Source of the DNA: Alloalcanivorax marinus
GTDB taxonomy: Bacteria > Pseudomonadota > Gammaproteobacteria > Pseudomonadales > Alcanivoracaceae
Direction of reading: 5' to 3'
DNA length: 64,000 bases
Assembly (NCBI RefSeq): GCF_016785095.1
Contig: NZ_JAEKJB010000001.1
Coordinates: 124,001 to 188,000, forward strand
The notes beneath the pieces are model-generated. The model was not told the origin of the DNA. It ran no database searches and was given only the letters and a program-made list of their open reading frames with translations. Position 1 is the first letter of the stretch; every line of letters begins with the position of its first letter. Shown piece after piece: positions 1 to 7,817 of the stretch. Both the position numbers and the translations under genes were made by a program.

Positions 1-956
1 GCGAGGTAATCCACGGCGGGCTCTATTACCCGCCCGCATCGCTCAAGGCCCGTGCCTGCGTGCGCGGCAATATCCTCCTCCATGAATACTGCTCGGCGCG
101 GAACATCGCCCATCGGCGCTGCGGCAAACTGATCGTCGCCGGCCCCGGCCAGGCCTTCGCCCTGCAGCGTCTCCAAGACAATGCCCTCGCCTCCGGCGCC
201 CGCGGCCTGGCCATCCTGGACCGCCGGGCCCTGCGCCGCGAAGAACCCTGGCTGACCGGGGAACAGGCGTTGTATTCCACCTACAGCGGCATCATCGACA
301 GCCATGGCCTGATGGCCAGCCTGGCTCGGGAAGCGGAAGATGGCGGCGCGCTACTGGCGCCCCGTCACCAGGTAACGGCGGTACGCTGCGCGCGCGGTGA
401 TTTCCGGCTGCTGGTGCAAACCCCGGACGGCACCATGGAACTGGGCTGCGAGCGGCTCATCAACGCCGCGGGCCTGGGCGCGGTGCCCCTGGTGGCGGCC
501 ATGGAGGGCTTCCCCGACCAGCAACGACCGGAACAGGAATTCGCCAAAGGCAACTACTTCACCCTCAACCGCCCCGCCCCCAGCGAACGACTGATCTACC
601 CCTTGCCCCAGGAACATGGCCTGGGCGTCCACCTGACCCTGGACCTGGCCGGTCGCGCCCGCTTCGGGCCGGACGTGGAATGGGTCGCGACGCCGGATTA
701 CCACGTCGACCCGGCGCGGCGGCCAGCCTTCGAACAGGCAATCCGCCAATACTGGCCAACCCTCCCCAAACGGGCCCTGCGCCCGGATTACGCCGGCGTG
801 CGCCCGAAACTGAGAATGCACGGCGAGCCGTACCCGGACTTCCTGATCCAGGATCATCGCGATCACGGCCTGGACGGCCTGATCAACCTGCTCGGCATCG
901 AATCCCCCGGCCTCACCGCCGCCCTCGCCCTGGCGGAAAACGTGGCCCGCATCTAA
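1..956 (+). CDS. L-2-hydroxyglutarate oxidase-like FAD-dependent oxidoreductase (5' truncated)
   Basis: Partial gene. The reading frame is open from base 3 and ends at TAA 954-956, leaving about 317 visible residues. It belongs to the DAO-type FAD oxidoreductases. The visible start contains VIHGGLYYPPASLKARAC, which matches the substrate-side HAGIYY...SLKA block of LhgO-type L-2-hydroxyglutarate oxidases, and the C-terminus ends in the family block GIESPGLTAALALAENV. Family members run about 370-400 residues, so roughly 50 N-terminal residues with the GxGxxG FAD motif lie outside the window. The expected reaction is oxidation of a 2-hydroxyacid at the membrane or cytosol, passing electrons to quinones. 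The exact substrate cannot be told from this sequence; a close DAO paralogue is possible. Confidence 0.75.
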   Translation, partial: EVIHGGLYYPPASLKARACVRGNILLHEYCSARNIAHRRCGKLIVAGPGQAFALQRLQDNALASGARGLAILDRRALRREEPWLTGEQALYSTYSGIIDSHGLMASLAREAEDGGALLAPRHQVTAVRCARGDFRLLVQTPDGTMELGCERLINAAGLGAVPLVAAMEGFPDQQRPEQEFAKGNYFTLNRPAPSERLIYPLPQEHGLGVHLTLDLAGRARFGPDVEWVATPDYHVDPARRPAFEQAIRQYWPTLPKRALRPDYAGVRPKLRMHGEPYPDFLIQDHRDHGLDGLINLLGIESPGLTAALALAENVARI

Positions 957-968
957 GCCCACCATTAC

Positions 969-1020
969 GGCTGAAGCCGCTCCTACCCTACTCCATCCCA
1001 CCGCAGGAGCGGCTTCAGCC
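969..1020. repeat. REP-like inverted pair
   Basis: Perfect 16-bp arms (GGCTGAAGCCGCTCCT at 969-984 and its complement at 1005-1020) lie directly after the LhgO-like stop codon. They belong to the GTAGGAGCG... family dispersed through the window. The pair could fold in the mRNA 3' end, but there is no T-run, so it is not a classical terminator. Confidence 0.8.
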
Positions 1021-1053
1021 GCCATATCCCCTGGCGTTGAAAGGCCCCAAATC

Positions 1054-1204
1054 CAGCATACCCCCACGCCTGTGGGGAACACGTCGCCGGTTTCCTGGGC
1101 GGCCTGGGCCTTCTCGGTTCATCCCCACGCCTGTGGGGAACACACTATCTTTTAGTTCATTACACGCTGCGCTAACGGTTCATCCCCACGCCTGTGGGGA
1201 ACAC
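1054..1204 (-). CRISPR. Short type I-E-like CRISPR array (3 repeats, 2 spacers)
   Basis: Three 29-bp repeats start at 1054, 1115 and 1176, exactly 61 bp apart, so both spacers (1083-1114 and 1144-1175) are 32 bp. This is the I-E geometry. The repeat core CCCCACGCCTGTGGGG forms the stem expected for Cas6e processing. On the minus strand the repeat begins GTGTTCCCC and ends GGGGATGAACCG, the E. coli/Pseudomonas I-E form. Repeats 2 and 3 are identical. The repeat at 1054 is degenerate in its last eight minus-strand bases, as expected for the terminal repeat. The AT-rich leader lies at the higher-coordinate end. No cas gene is present in the window. Confidence 0.9.
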
Positions 1205-1284
1205 TCTAAATGTATCTCATTGATTAAAAAGAACAAAACGAGGCCGGAAAATTCCACCGAACAAATTGATCAGAAGTTAACCGA
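1205..1284 (-). promoter_or_regulatory. Putative CRISPR leader
   Basis: This 80-bp AT-rich stretch abuts the perfect repeat at 1176-1204, on the side where a minus-strand array would have its leader. Its composition contrasts with the GC-rich surroundings. No exact IHF or promoter element could be assigned. Confidence 0.55.
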
Positions 1285-1310
1285 TGAAAACGGAGGCCGG
1301 ATTCGGCCTC
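1285..1310 (-). terminator. Rho-independent terminator of the Anbu operon
   Basis: The 7-bp arms GAGGCCG and CGGCCTC (1293-1299 and 1304-1310) are separated by four bases. On the minus strand they are followed by CCGTTTT. The hairpin lies 50 bp after the Anbu peptidase stop codon. Confidence 0.7.
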
Positions 1311-1360
1311 GCGGGCTCGTTGATGCGGCCCATCGCCCTGTCGCCGCCCGGGCGACGGAC

Positions 1361-2083
1361 TCACTCCCAGGTCAGGTCGGGGATGCGCTGGAAGACGTCG
1401 CGAAGGCCCTGGGACCAGGCTTCGCCGAGCTGGCGGAAACCTTCGTGGTGTTCGTCCACGTTGAAGTGGGCCTGGTCGCTGAAGCTGTCGCGGGGGTAGC
1501 GCAGCACGTCCAGGGGCAGGCCCACGGACAGGTTGGAGCGGATGGTGGAGTCGATGCTGATCAGCGCGCATTTGATGCCGTCGTCCAGGGCGGTGTCGTA
1601 ATCGATGACCCGGTCCAGGATCGGTTTGCCGTACTTGGTTTCGCCGATCTGGAAGTATGGCGTGTCGGCGGTGCATTCGATGAAGTTGCCTTCGGGGTAG
1701 ACCAGGAACAGGCGCGGCGGCTCGCCCTGGATCTGTCCGCCAACGATGAAGCTGCTGCCGAAATCCACGCCGCCCTGCCCCTGGCCGCTGTCCCGGGCCA
1801 CCACCTCGCGGCCAGTGGCGCCGACGATGCTGGCCACGTCGTAGAGGGAGGCGGCGCCGAACAGGTTGGGCTGGTCGCTGTTGAGCCGCATGCGCATCAG
1901 GCTGAGCACGCTCTGGGTGGTGGCCAGGTTGCCGGCGGTCATCAATACGATGACGCGCTCGCCGGGGATCACGAACTTGTGCAGCTTGCGGTAGGTGGCG
2001 ATCTGGTCGACGCCAGCGTTGGTGCGGGAATCCGCGGCGAACACCAGGCCGTCCTTGAGGGCCAGGGCCACGCAATAGGTCAT
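1361..2083 (-). CDS. Anbu proteasome-like Ntn-hydrolase peptidase
   Basis: 240 residues. The start is the ATG at 2081-2083, preceded by GGAG; longer upstream reading in this frame overlaps the neighbouring gene and lacks family sequence. After Met comes Thr2 (MTYCVALALKDGLVFAADSR), the expected nucleophile of the HslV/proteasome-beta fold. Asp18 and the Lys33/Lys36 pair are in the usual positions. The family (COG3484, ancestral beta-subunit) forms proteasome-like rings in the cytoplasm; its natural substrates are unsettled. It is the last gene of an operon with ATP-grasp, alpha-E and transglutaminase genes, the association known for Anbu, and is followed by a terminator at 1285-1310. Confidence 0.88.
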   Translation of the reverse strand: MTYCVALALKDGLVFAADSRTNAGVDQIATYRKLHKFVIPGERVIVLMTAGNLATTQSVLSLMRMRLNSDQPNLFGAASLYDVASIVGATGREVVARDSGQGQGGVDFGSSFIVGGQIQGEPPRLFLVYPEGNFIECTADTPYFQIGETKYGKPILDRVIDYDTALDDGIKCALISIDSTIRSNLSVGLPLDVLRYPRDSFSDQAHFNVDEHHEGFRQLGEAWSQGLRDVFQRIPDLTWE

Positions 2084-2105
2084 GCTGTGCTCCGTTCCGC
2101 CCGCT

Positions 2106-2900
2106 TTACTGGTGGTCGCCGCCGGATTGGCGCACCCGTGCCACCGCCTTGAGCGATTCCACGCCGCCGCCATAGCGAACGCCCCGCACCGGGCAGGCAT
2201 CGAGATAGTCGAGCCCCACCGCCAGCTTGAGGTGATGACGCGGGCGGCGGGTCTGGTTGGTGACGTCGAAGGTGTGCCAGCCGCCGTCCTGCCAGACCTC
2301 GGCCCAGGCGTGGCTGGCCACGTGTTCGGAATCGTCGCTGTAAAGATAGCCGCTTACGTAGCGCGCAGGAATCCCCAGGACGCGGCAGCAGGCCAGGAAT
2401 ACATGGGTGTGGTCCTGGCATACGCCCCGACCGACCTGGTAGGCGCTGATCGCGTCGCTGGCCGAATCGGTGGCGCCGGGGGTGAACGGCATGGCCGCGA
2501 GAATGCGCTCACTGAGGCGCTCCAGGCGGTCGAGCACCGGCGTGCCGCGATGGGTCTCGGCCAGATCGATCAACGCCGCGTCGGCGGCGGTGAGCGGCGA
2601 TATCCGGGAGAACACCAGCGGCGACAGGCGGTCGTCATCGTCCTCGCCATCCTCGTCGGTGATTTCCACCTGGCCGCGGGCGGTGAGCTGGATTCCCTGA
2701 TGGGGCTGATCCAGGGTCAGCACATGCAGGATATTGTCGTAGCCGTCTGAGGCGCGCTCGGCCCGCTCCGGCAGGTCCAGGTGCCAGTCGAGAATGCGCT
2801 GGCGGCGGGATGGGCGCGGCGTCAGCCGCAGGTACTGGGTGCTGTGACGGACCCGCTCGGAATAGCGGTACTCGGTGCGGTGCCGGATGGACAGTTTCAT
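2106..2900 (-). CDS. Transglutaminase-like cysteine protease/amidase family protein
   Basis: 264 residues. An N-terminal bacterial transglutaminase-associated domain occupies about residues 1-80 and a transglutaminase core about 150-215. The catalytic triad is visible: Cys161 (GRGVCQDH), His197 (ASHAWAEVW) and Asp212 (HTFDVTN). Such cytoplasmic proteins hydrolyse or form amide bonds. The start ATG overlaps the stop of the upstream alpha-E gene (ATGA at 2897-2900), indicating translational coupling. In this operon it is thought to act on the amide product of the ATP-grasp protein, but the substrate is unknown. An acidic insert (TDEDGEDDDD, residues 81-90) sits between the domains. Confidence 0.9.
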   Translation of the reverse strand: MKLSIRHRTEYRYSERVRHSTQYLRLTPRPSRRQRILDWHLDLPERAERASDGYDNILHVLTLDQPHQGIQLTARGQVEITDEDGEDDDDRLSPLVFSRISPLTAADAALIDLAETHRGTPVLDRLERLSERILAAMPFTPGATDSASDAISAYQVGRGVCQDHTHVFLACCRVLGIPARYVSGYLYSDDSEHVASHAWAEVWQDGGWHTFDVTNQTRRPRHHLKLAVGLDYLDACPVRGVRYGGGVESLKAVARVRQSGGDHQ

Positions 2901-3826
2901 ACCACCTCCAGGTATTCCTCGCGGATGGTGTCCGCCAGTTCGTTGATGCGACGCAGAAAGTCGGTCAGATATTCATGCAGGCCGGTGTCCACGATGTGGC
3001 CCAGGTCGCCGTACTGCAACCGCGCGAACTGCACCGCCGCCAGCCGTTTGGCGGTCTGGCCGGCATCACCTTCGATGGCCGGCAGCAGCTCGCACAGTTG
3101 CTGCACGCAGGAGCGCAATGAACGGGGCACTTCCGGGCGCAGGATCAACAACTCGGCGACCCGTTCAGCGTTGATGGTTTCGCTGTAGATCTCCCGGTAG
3201 GCCTCGTAGGCCCCCACCGAGCGCAACAGCGCGTGCCAGCGATAGAAATCCACCGCCGTGTCGCCGGCCAGCACACCGCTACGATGGCGCACATCGAGAA
3301 TGCGCGCGGTGTTGTCGGCCCGTTCGATGAAGGTGCCCAGGCGCAGGAAGCGGAACGCATCGTTGCGCATGCTGGTGCCGTAGGTGGCGCCCCGGAACAG
3401 GTGGGAGCGGTTTTTAACCCAGTCGAAGAACTCGCTGGCGCCGTAGCCTTCCACGCCCAATGCGCGGATGTCTCGCAGCTCCAGCCAGGTGCTGTTGACG
3501 CTTTCCCACATTTCCGAGGTGATCTTGCCGCGCACCGCGTGGGCGTTTTCCCGGGCATCACGCAGGCAGTGAAAAATACTGCCGGGGTTATTCTCGTCCA
3601 GGGTGAAAAAATGCAACACCCGGTCGATGCGCACTTCGCCATGGAGTTGCTCGTACAGCGCGCCGCTGCCAGTGATTACCAAGGGCGCGCTGATCTCCTC
3701 CCGGGCGTTCACGGCGAACGGGATCAGCGACAGGTTCCAGGCCACGTCCAACATGCGGGCGATGTTCTCGGCACGCTCGAAATAGCGCGACAGCCAGTAC
3801 AGATCCGAGGCGGTACGACTCAGCAT
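2897..3826 (-). CDS. Alpha-E domain-containing protein
   Basis: 309 residues, starting at ATG 3824-3826 behind GGAGGACGG. The N-terminus MLSRTASDLYWLSRYFERAENIARMLD is the signature of the all-helical alpha-E family (COG2307). No enzyme activity is established for the family; it always accompanies the circularly permuted ATP-grasp protein and probably forms a complex with it. The start overlaps the end of the ATP-grasp gene by 7 bp and the stop overlaps the transglutaminase start by 4 bp, so the three proteins are probably made in fixed proportion. Confidence 0.9.
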   Translation of the reverse strand: MLSRTASDLYWLSRYFERAENIARMLDVAWNLSLIPFAVNAREEISAPLVITGSGALYEQLHGEVRIDRVLHFFTLDENNPGSIFHCLRDARENAHAVRGKITSEMWESVNSTWLELRDIRALGVEGYGASEFFDWVKNRSHLFRGATYGTSMRNDAFRFLRLGTFIERADNTARILDVRHRSGVLAGDTAVDFYRWHALLRSVGAYEAYREIYSETINAERVAELLILRPEVPRSLRSCVQQLCELLPAIEGDAGQTAKRLAAVQFARLQYGDLGHIVDTGLHEYLTDFLRRINELADTIREEYLEVV

Positions 3827-5256
3827 GATCCGTCCTCCAGCACCCAGGTGTCCTTGGTGCCACCGCCCTGGGAGGAATTCACCACCAAACAGCCGGCGTG
3901 CATCGCCACGCGGGTCAGCCCGCCGGGCACCAGCCGGCTTTCCTTGCCGCTGAGCACGAACGGGCGCAGGTCGATGTGGCGCGGCGCGATGCCCTCGTCG
4001 ACGAAGATCGGGCAGGTGGACAAGGACAGGGTGGGCTGGGCGATGTAGTTGTCCGGGCGCGCCTTGAGGCGGTCCCGGAACGCGGCCAGCTCCGCCTCGC
4101 TGGCCGCCGGGCCCACCAGCATGCCGTAGCCGCCGGCGCCGTGGACTTCCTTGACCACCAGGTCCGGCAAATGGGCCAGCACATGATCCAGCGCCCGGGG
4201 ATCGCGACACTGCCAGGTGGGCACGTTGGCCAGTATCGGTTCCTCGTCCAGATAGAAGCGGATCATCTCCGGTACATAGGGGTAGATGGATTTGTCGTCA
4301 CCGACGCCGGTGCCCACGGCGTTGGCAAGGATCACGTTGCCCTGCCGGTACACCGACAACAGGCCCGGCACGCCGAGCATGGAATCCGGCCGGAACGCCA
4401 GCGGGTCCAGGTAATCGTCGTCGATGCGCCGGTAAATCACGTCCACCCGCTGGGGGCCGGCGGTGGTTCGCATATAGACGAAGCCGTCCTTGACGAACAG
4501 GTCGGCGCCCTCCACCAGTTCGATGCCCATTTGCTGAGCGAGGAAGGCATGTTCGAAGTAGGCGCTGTTAAAGCGCCCGGGGGTGAGCAGCACCACGGTG
4601 GGATAGGATACGCCACTGTCCTCCTGGAGGGTTTCCAGTAACAGCGATGGGTAATGCTCCACCGGCGCCACCGACTGGTTGGCGAACAGCTCCGGGAACA
4701 GCCGCATCATCATGCGCCGGTTCTCGATCATGTAGCTGACCCCGGACGGCGTGCGCAGGTTATCCTCCAGCACGTACCAGGTGCCCTCCCCGTCACGGAT
4801 CAGATCAACGCCGCTGATCTGCGAATACACCTGATTGGGCAGATCCACGTCCTGCATGCAGGGCTGGTACTGGCTGTTGCCGAAGATCTGCTCGGCGGGA
4901 ATGCGACCGTCGCGGACAATGGCCTGGTCGTGGTAGATGTCGTGCAGGAACATGTTCAGGGCCCGCACCCGCTGCACCGCCCCGGCTTCCAGGTGCCGCC
5001 AGTCCCGCGCCGGAATAACCCTGGGCAGGGCATCGAAGGGAATCAGCCGTTCCGTGCCGCTTTCCTCACCGTAAACATTGAAGGTGATCCCGACCCGGTG
5101 AAACTGCAGCTCCGCCTCCTGGCGTTTGCGCACCAGGTTGTCCCTGGCCTGACTCAGCAGCCACCGATGGTAGCCTTTGTAGGGATCCCGGACCTTCCCG
5201 CCCGGTAGAATCATTTCGTCGTAACCGGAGACTTCCGGCAGGGATAATGACCGCAT
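3820..5256 (-). CDS. Circularly permuted ATP-grasp family protein
   Basis: 478 residues from the ATG at 5254-5256 (GAGG upstream); a further in-frame ATG at 5298 is possible but adds non-family sequence. The length suits COG2308 proteins. Characteristic blocks include FNVYGEESGTERLIPFD near the N-terminus, a central VLEDNLRTPSGVSYMIENR nucleotide-binding block and RHIDLRPFVLSG near the C-terminus. These enzymes are predicted amide-bond ligases, joining a carboxylate to an amine using ATP. It is the promoter-proximal gene of the Anbu operon. The actual peptide or metabolite product is not known. Confidence 0.9.
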   Translation of the reverse strand: MRSLSLPEVSGYDEMILPGGKVRDPYKGYHRWLLSQARDNLVRKRQEAELQFHRVGITFNVYGEESGTERLIPFDALPRVIPARDWRHLEAGAVQRVRALNMFLHDIYHDQAIVRDGRIPAEQIFGNSQYQPCMQDVDLPNQVYSQISGVDLIRDGEGTWYVLEDNLRTPSGVSYMIENRRMMMRLFPELFANQSVAPVEHYPSLLLETLQEDSGVSYPTVVLLTPGRFNSAYFEHAFLAQQMGIELVEGADLFVKDGFVYMRTTAGPQRVDVIYRRIDDDYLDPLAFRPDSMLGVPGLLSVYRQGNVILANAVGTGVGDDKSIYPYVPEMIRFYLDEEPILANVPTWQCRDPRALDHVLAHLPDLVVKEVHGAGGYGMLVGPAASEAELAAFRDRLKARPDNYIAQPTLSLSTCPIFVDEGIAPRHIDLRPFVLSGKESRLVPGGLTRVAMHAGCLVVNSSQGGGTKDTWVLEDGSC

Positions 5257-5265
5257 GGCGCCCTC

Positions 5266-5398
5266 GCTGGCACGGCCCCGCCACCTTGCGGGGTCCATTC
5301 CAGTATGAGCAAAGGCCGTGCCAGCAATTGTAAAGCTTTGCGAAGGGATCGTGCGCCAAAGCGGCGCCCGGGGCGGCCTGTGCGCCACTATGGCGCAC
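5266..5398. promoter_or_regulatory. Inverted repeats upstream of the Anbu operon
   Basis: Two structures lie 10-142 bp before the ATP-grasp start. First, 12-bp perfect arms GCTGGCACGGCC (5266-5277) and its complement (5314-5325) enclose a smaller CCCCG/CGGGG stem. Second, the octamer GTGCGCCA occurs at 5351-5358 and 5380-5387, and its complement at 5391-5398, the last two forming a perfect palindrome with a 3-bp spacer. A possible minus-strand -10 (TACAAT, 5327-5332) lies between them. These are candidate operators; the regulator is unknown. Confidence 0.4.
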
Positions 5399-5431
5399 GG
5401 CATCGGGCAACGCCGTCATCGGGAACGGCGT

Positions 5432-5512
5432 GTAGGAGCGGCTTCAGCCGCGATCATCGGCGGGTGCCAGCTTCTATCGCGACTAAAGCGGAATGCCGCC
5501 AGTCGCTCCTAC
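5432..5512. repeat. REP-like element pair, two variants
   Basis: The plus-strand variant GTAGGAGCGGCTTCAGCC runs on to CGCGAT (5432-5454) and is followed by a second, longer variant in inverse orientation (5476-5512, ATCGCGACTAAAGCGG... ending CGCTCCTAC). The pair lies between the start of the Anbu operon and the etfA terminator. Both halves recur elsewhere in the window. Confidence 0.8.
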
Positions 5513-5525
5513 CGCACCCGGAACG

Positions 5526-5554
5526 AAAAAGCCCGGCGCGAGGCCGGGCTTTTT
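5526..5554 (-). terminator. Terminator of etfBA
   Basis: A GCCCGGC/GCCGGGC stem (5531-5537 and 5543-5549) is flanked by A5 on the left and T5 on the right. It can therefore terminate the minus-strand etfBA transcript, which ends at 5579, and any plus-strand transcript. Confidence 0.85.
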
Positions 5555-5578
5555 CAGGGTCGGTCGTCGAACCGGTTT

Positions 5579-6508
5579 TCAGAGCTTGCTGTCCAGCTCC
5601 GGTACCGCTTCGAACAGATCCGCCACCAGACCGTAGTCGGCCACCTGGAAGATCGGGGCTTCCTCGTCCTTGTTGATCGCCACGATCACCTTGGAGTCCT
5701 TCATGCCGGCCAGATGCTGGATCGCACCGGAGATGCCCACCGCCACGTACAGGTTGGGGGCGACGATCTTACCGGTCTGACCCACCTGCATGTCGTTGGG
5801 CACGAAGCCGGCATCCACGGCGGCGCGGGAGGCACCGACGGCGGCGCCCAGCTTGTCGGCCACCTTGTAGAGGATCTCGAAGTTATCGCCGTTGCCCATG
5901 CCACGGCCACCGGAGATCACGATCTCGGCGCTGGCCAGCTCCGGACGGTCGGACTTGGCCAGTTCCTCGCCCACGAAGGAAGACAGGCCGGAGTCCTTGA
6001 CCACGTCCAGGCTTTCCACGGAGGCGGAACCACCCTCGGCGGCCACCGGATCAAAGGAAGTGGGACGCACGGTGATCACTTTCTTGGCGTCGGCGCACTT
6101 CACGGTGGCAATGGCGTTACCGGCGTAGATCGGGCGCTTGAAGGTATCAGCGTCAACCACGTCGGAGATTTCGGAAATCTGGGCCACGTCCAGCAGCGCG
6201 GCGGCGCGCGGCGCGAAGTTCTTGCCGGTGGTGGTGGCGGCGGCCAGAACGTGGCTGTAATCGGCGGCCACTTCAGCAACCAGCTCACCGATGTTCTCGG
6301 CCAGTTGGTGCTCGTAGGCGTCGTTGTCGGCGCACAGTACCTTGGCGACACCTTCCGCCTTGGCGGCTTCCTCGGCGACAGCGCCGCAGCCCTTGCCGGC
6401 GACCAGAACGGTGATGTCACCGCCAATTTCCTTGGCGGCGGCGATCACGCTGAGCGTCGCCTTGTTCAGCGCGGCATTATCGTGTTCGGCGTAAACTAAA
6501 ACACTCAT
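5579..6508 (-). CDS. etfA: Electron transfer flavoprotein subunit alpha
   Basis: 309 residues, full length for EtfA/FixB. It forms a cytoplasmic heterodimer with EtfB, holds FAD, and accepts electrons from acyl-CoA and other flavin dehydrogenases. The C-terminal FAD domain is clear (about residues 195-300): [42 protein letters not shown] and [16 protein letters not shown]. The start ATG overlaps the etfB stop by one base (TGATG), giving tight coupling. It is followed by a strong hairpin terminator. Electrons go on to the ETF-QO encoded divergently at 7818. Confidence 0.97.
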   Translation of the reverse strand: MSVLVYAEHDNAALNKATLSVIAAAKEIGGDITVLVAGKGCGAVAEEAAKAEGVAKVLCADNDAYEHQLAENIGELVAEVAADYSHVLAAATTTGKNFAPRAAALLDVAQISEISDVVDADTFKRPIYAGNAIATVKCADAKKVITVRPTSFDPVAAEGGSASVESLDVVKDSGLSSFVGEELAKSDRPELASAEIVISGGRGMGNGDNFEILYKVADKLGAAVGASRAAVDAGFVPNDMQVGQTGKIVAPNLYVAVGISGAIQHLAGMKDSKVIVAINKDEEAPIFQVADYGLVADLFEAVPELDSKL

Positions 6509-7257
6509 CAGATCACCTTCGCTTCGTTCTTCAGTTTGTCGACCAGCTCGTCCACGGAGCCCACGATGATACCGGCCTGACGCTCCGGCGGATTCTCCAC
6601 CTTCTCGATGGTCACGCGCGGGGTCAGATCAACGCCCAGATCCGCCGGGGTCTTGTTGTCCAGCGGCTTCTTCTTGGCCTTCATGATGTTGGGCAGGGAG
6701 GCGTAGCGCGGCTCGTTGAGGCGCAGGTCGGTGGTTACCACCGCCGGCAGCTTCAGTTCCACGGTCTGCAGGCCGCCGTCGACTTCACGGGTAACCTTGA
6801 CCTTGCCTTCTTCCACGTTCACTTCGGAGGCGAAGGTGCCTTGCGGCATGCCAGCCAGGGCGGCCAGCATCTGGCCGGTCTGGTTGTTGTCGTCGTCGAT
6901 CGCCTGTTTACCGAGGATCACCAGGTCGGGCTTTTCTTCGTCGACGATGGCTTTGAGCGCCTTGGCGATGCCCAGGGGCTGCACGGCTTCATCGGTTTCC
7001 ACCAGGATGGAACGGTCCGCGCCCAGCGCCATGGCGGTACGCAGCTGTTCCTGGGCGGCCTTGGGACCGATGCTCACGGCCACGATCTCGGAGACCACGC
7101 CTTTTTCCTTGAGGCGAACGGCTTCTTCCACGGCGATTTCGCAGAAGGGGTTCATGGCCATTTTCACATTGGCGAGATCAACACCGGAGTTGTCCGCCTT
7201 CACGCGAACCTTAACGTTGTAGTCAATGACTCGCTTGATGGGTACAAGAACCTTCAT
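6508..7257 (-). CDS. etfB: Electron transfer flavoprotein subunit beta
   Basis: 249 residues from the ATG at 7255-7257 behind GAGG; this start gives the canonical [19 protein letters not shown]. EtfB binds AMP and carries the recognition loop that docks on dehydrogenases. The family signature [24 protein letters not shown] and the downstream [25 protein letters not shown] block are intact. It is the first gene of the etfBA pair and is transcribed away from etfD across a 560-bp intergenic region carrying a PsrA-like site. Confidence 0.97.
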   Translation of the reverse strand: MKVLVPIKRVIDYNVKVRVKADNSGVDLANVKMAMNPFCEIAVEEAVRLKEKGVVSEIVAVSIGPKAAQEQLRTAMALGADRSILVETDEAVQPLGIAKALKAIVDEEKPDLVILGKQAIDDDNNQTGQMLAALAGMPQGTFASEVNVEEGKVKVTREVDGGLQTVELKLPAVVTTDLRLNEPRYASLPNIMKAKKKPLDNKTPADLGVDLTPRVTIEKVENPPERQAGIIVGSVDELVDKLKNEAKVI

Positions 7258-7600
7258 AGGATCCTCGGAATCTTCCACTTGGTGACTTGAGTCGTTTCCG
7301 TCCGCGGGCGGTCGCCGGCACTGCGCGCCGGCGCCTGCGGTGGCTGCCACAAAGCAGGGTTTGGAAGCCCACCGAGCCTTGTGGCAACCCGGCCCCCGGG
7401 AGGGACGGAAACGATGAAAATGGCGAGACAACGCCGAACACGGGGCCCCGCGCGAGGTCCGGTATCTTGAACGCTACCCCCGGTAAGGTCAATAGGCCGG
7501 AAATGCGTAAGCGGATGATTTCGCTGCCAATTGTGTTCACGATAAATGACTCGCCGGTCGCCCATTTTGTTGAAAATCAAACACCTGGCGACGGATAATC

Positions 7601-7614
7601 CAAACAGTTGTTTG
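7601..7614. promoter_or_regulatory. PsrA-like operator between etfBA and etfD
   Basis: The perfect inverted repeat CAAAC-AGTT-GTTTG matches the published PsrA form [G/C]AAAC-N2-4-GTTT[G/C]. It sits about 344 bp before etfB and 204 bp before etfD, where one repressor could control both directions. The rest of the 7258-7817 gap shows no gene. The assignment rests on motif match only. Confidence 0.5.
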
Positions 7615-7620
7615 AGCATT

Positions 7621-7639
7621 TGTGAAAGAGAGTTTCACA
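7621..7639. promoter_or_regulatory. Second inverted repeat in the etf intergenic region
   Basis: The perfect 7-bp arms TGTGAAA and TTTCACA are separated by GAGAG, starting 7 bp after the PsrA-like site. A weak plus-strand -10 (TATACT, 7676-7681) lies downstream. It could be a second operator; no regulator can be named. Confidence 0.35.
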
Positions 7640-7817
7640 TCTGCCCAATTGGTGGTGCCATCCAACGGATGCTTATATACTCGCGCCACCCCAAGAACCT
7701 CCGCCCGCACCGGCCAGGCCCAACCGCCTCGGGCCCACGGCGTCACGGCGAGGTCCCGGCCGGCCCCGACAAGGCAAAATAAGGGCCGTAACACAACCGA
7801 AAGCTAGGAGACAGGCT

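Noticed and set aside
680..2152. Long plus-strand open frame across the CRISPR and the Anbu gene
   Set aside because: It crosses the CRISPR repeats and is antisense to the well-supported Anbu gene; composition is that of a GC-rich shadow frame.
5266..5325. Riboswitch before the Anbu operon
   Set aside because: Only a simple inverted repeat is visible; no known riboswitch core could be recognised, and a possible -10 lies at its edge.
7258..7817. Small gene in the etf intergenic region
   Set aside because: Frames on both strands lack ribosome sites and recognisable protein sequence; the region is better explained as divergent regulatory DNA.
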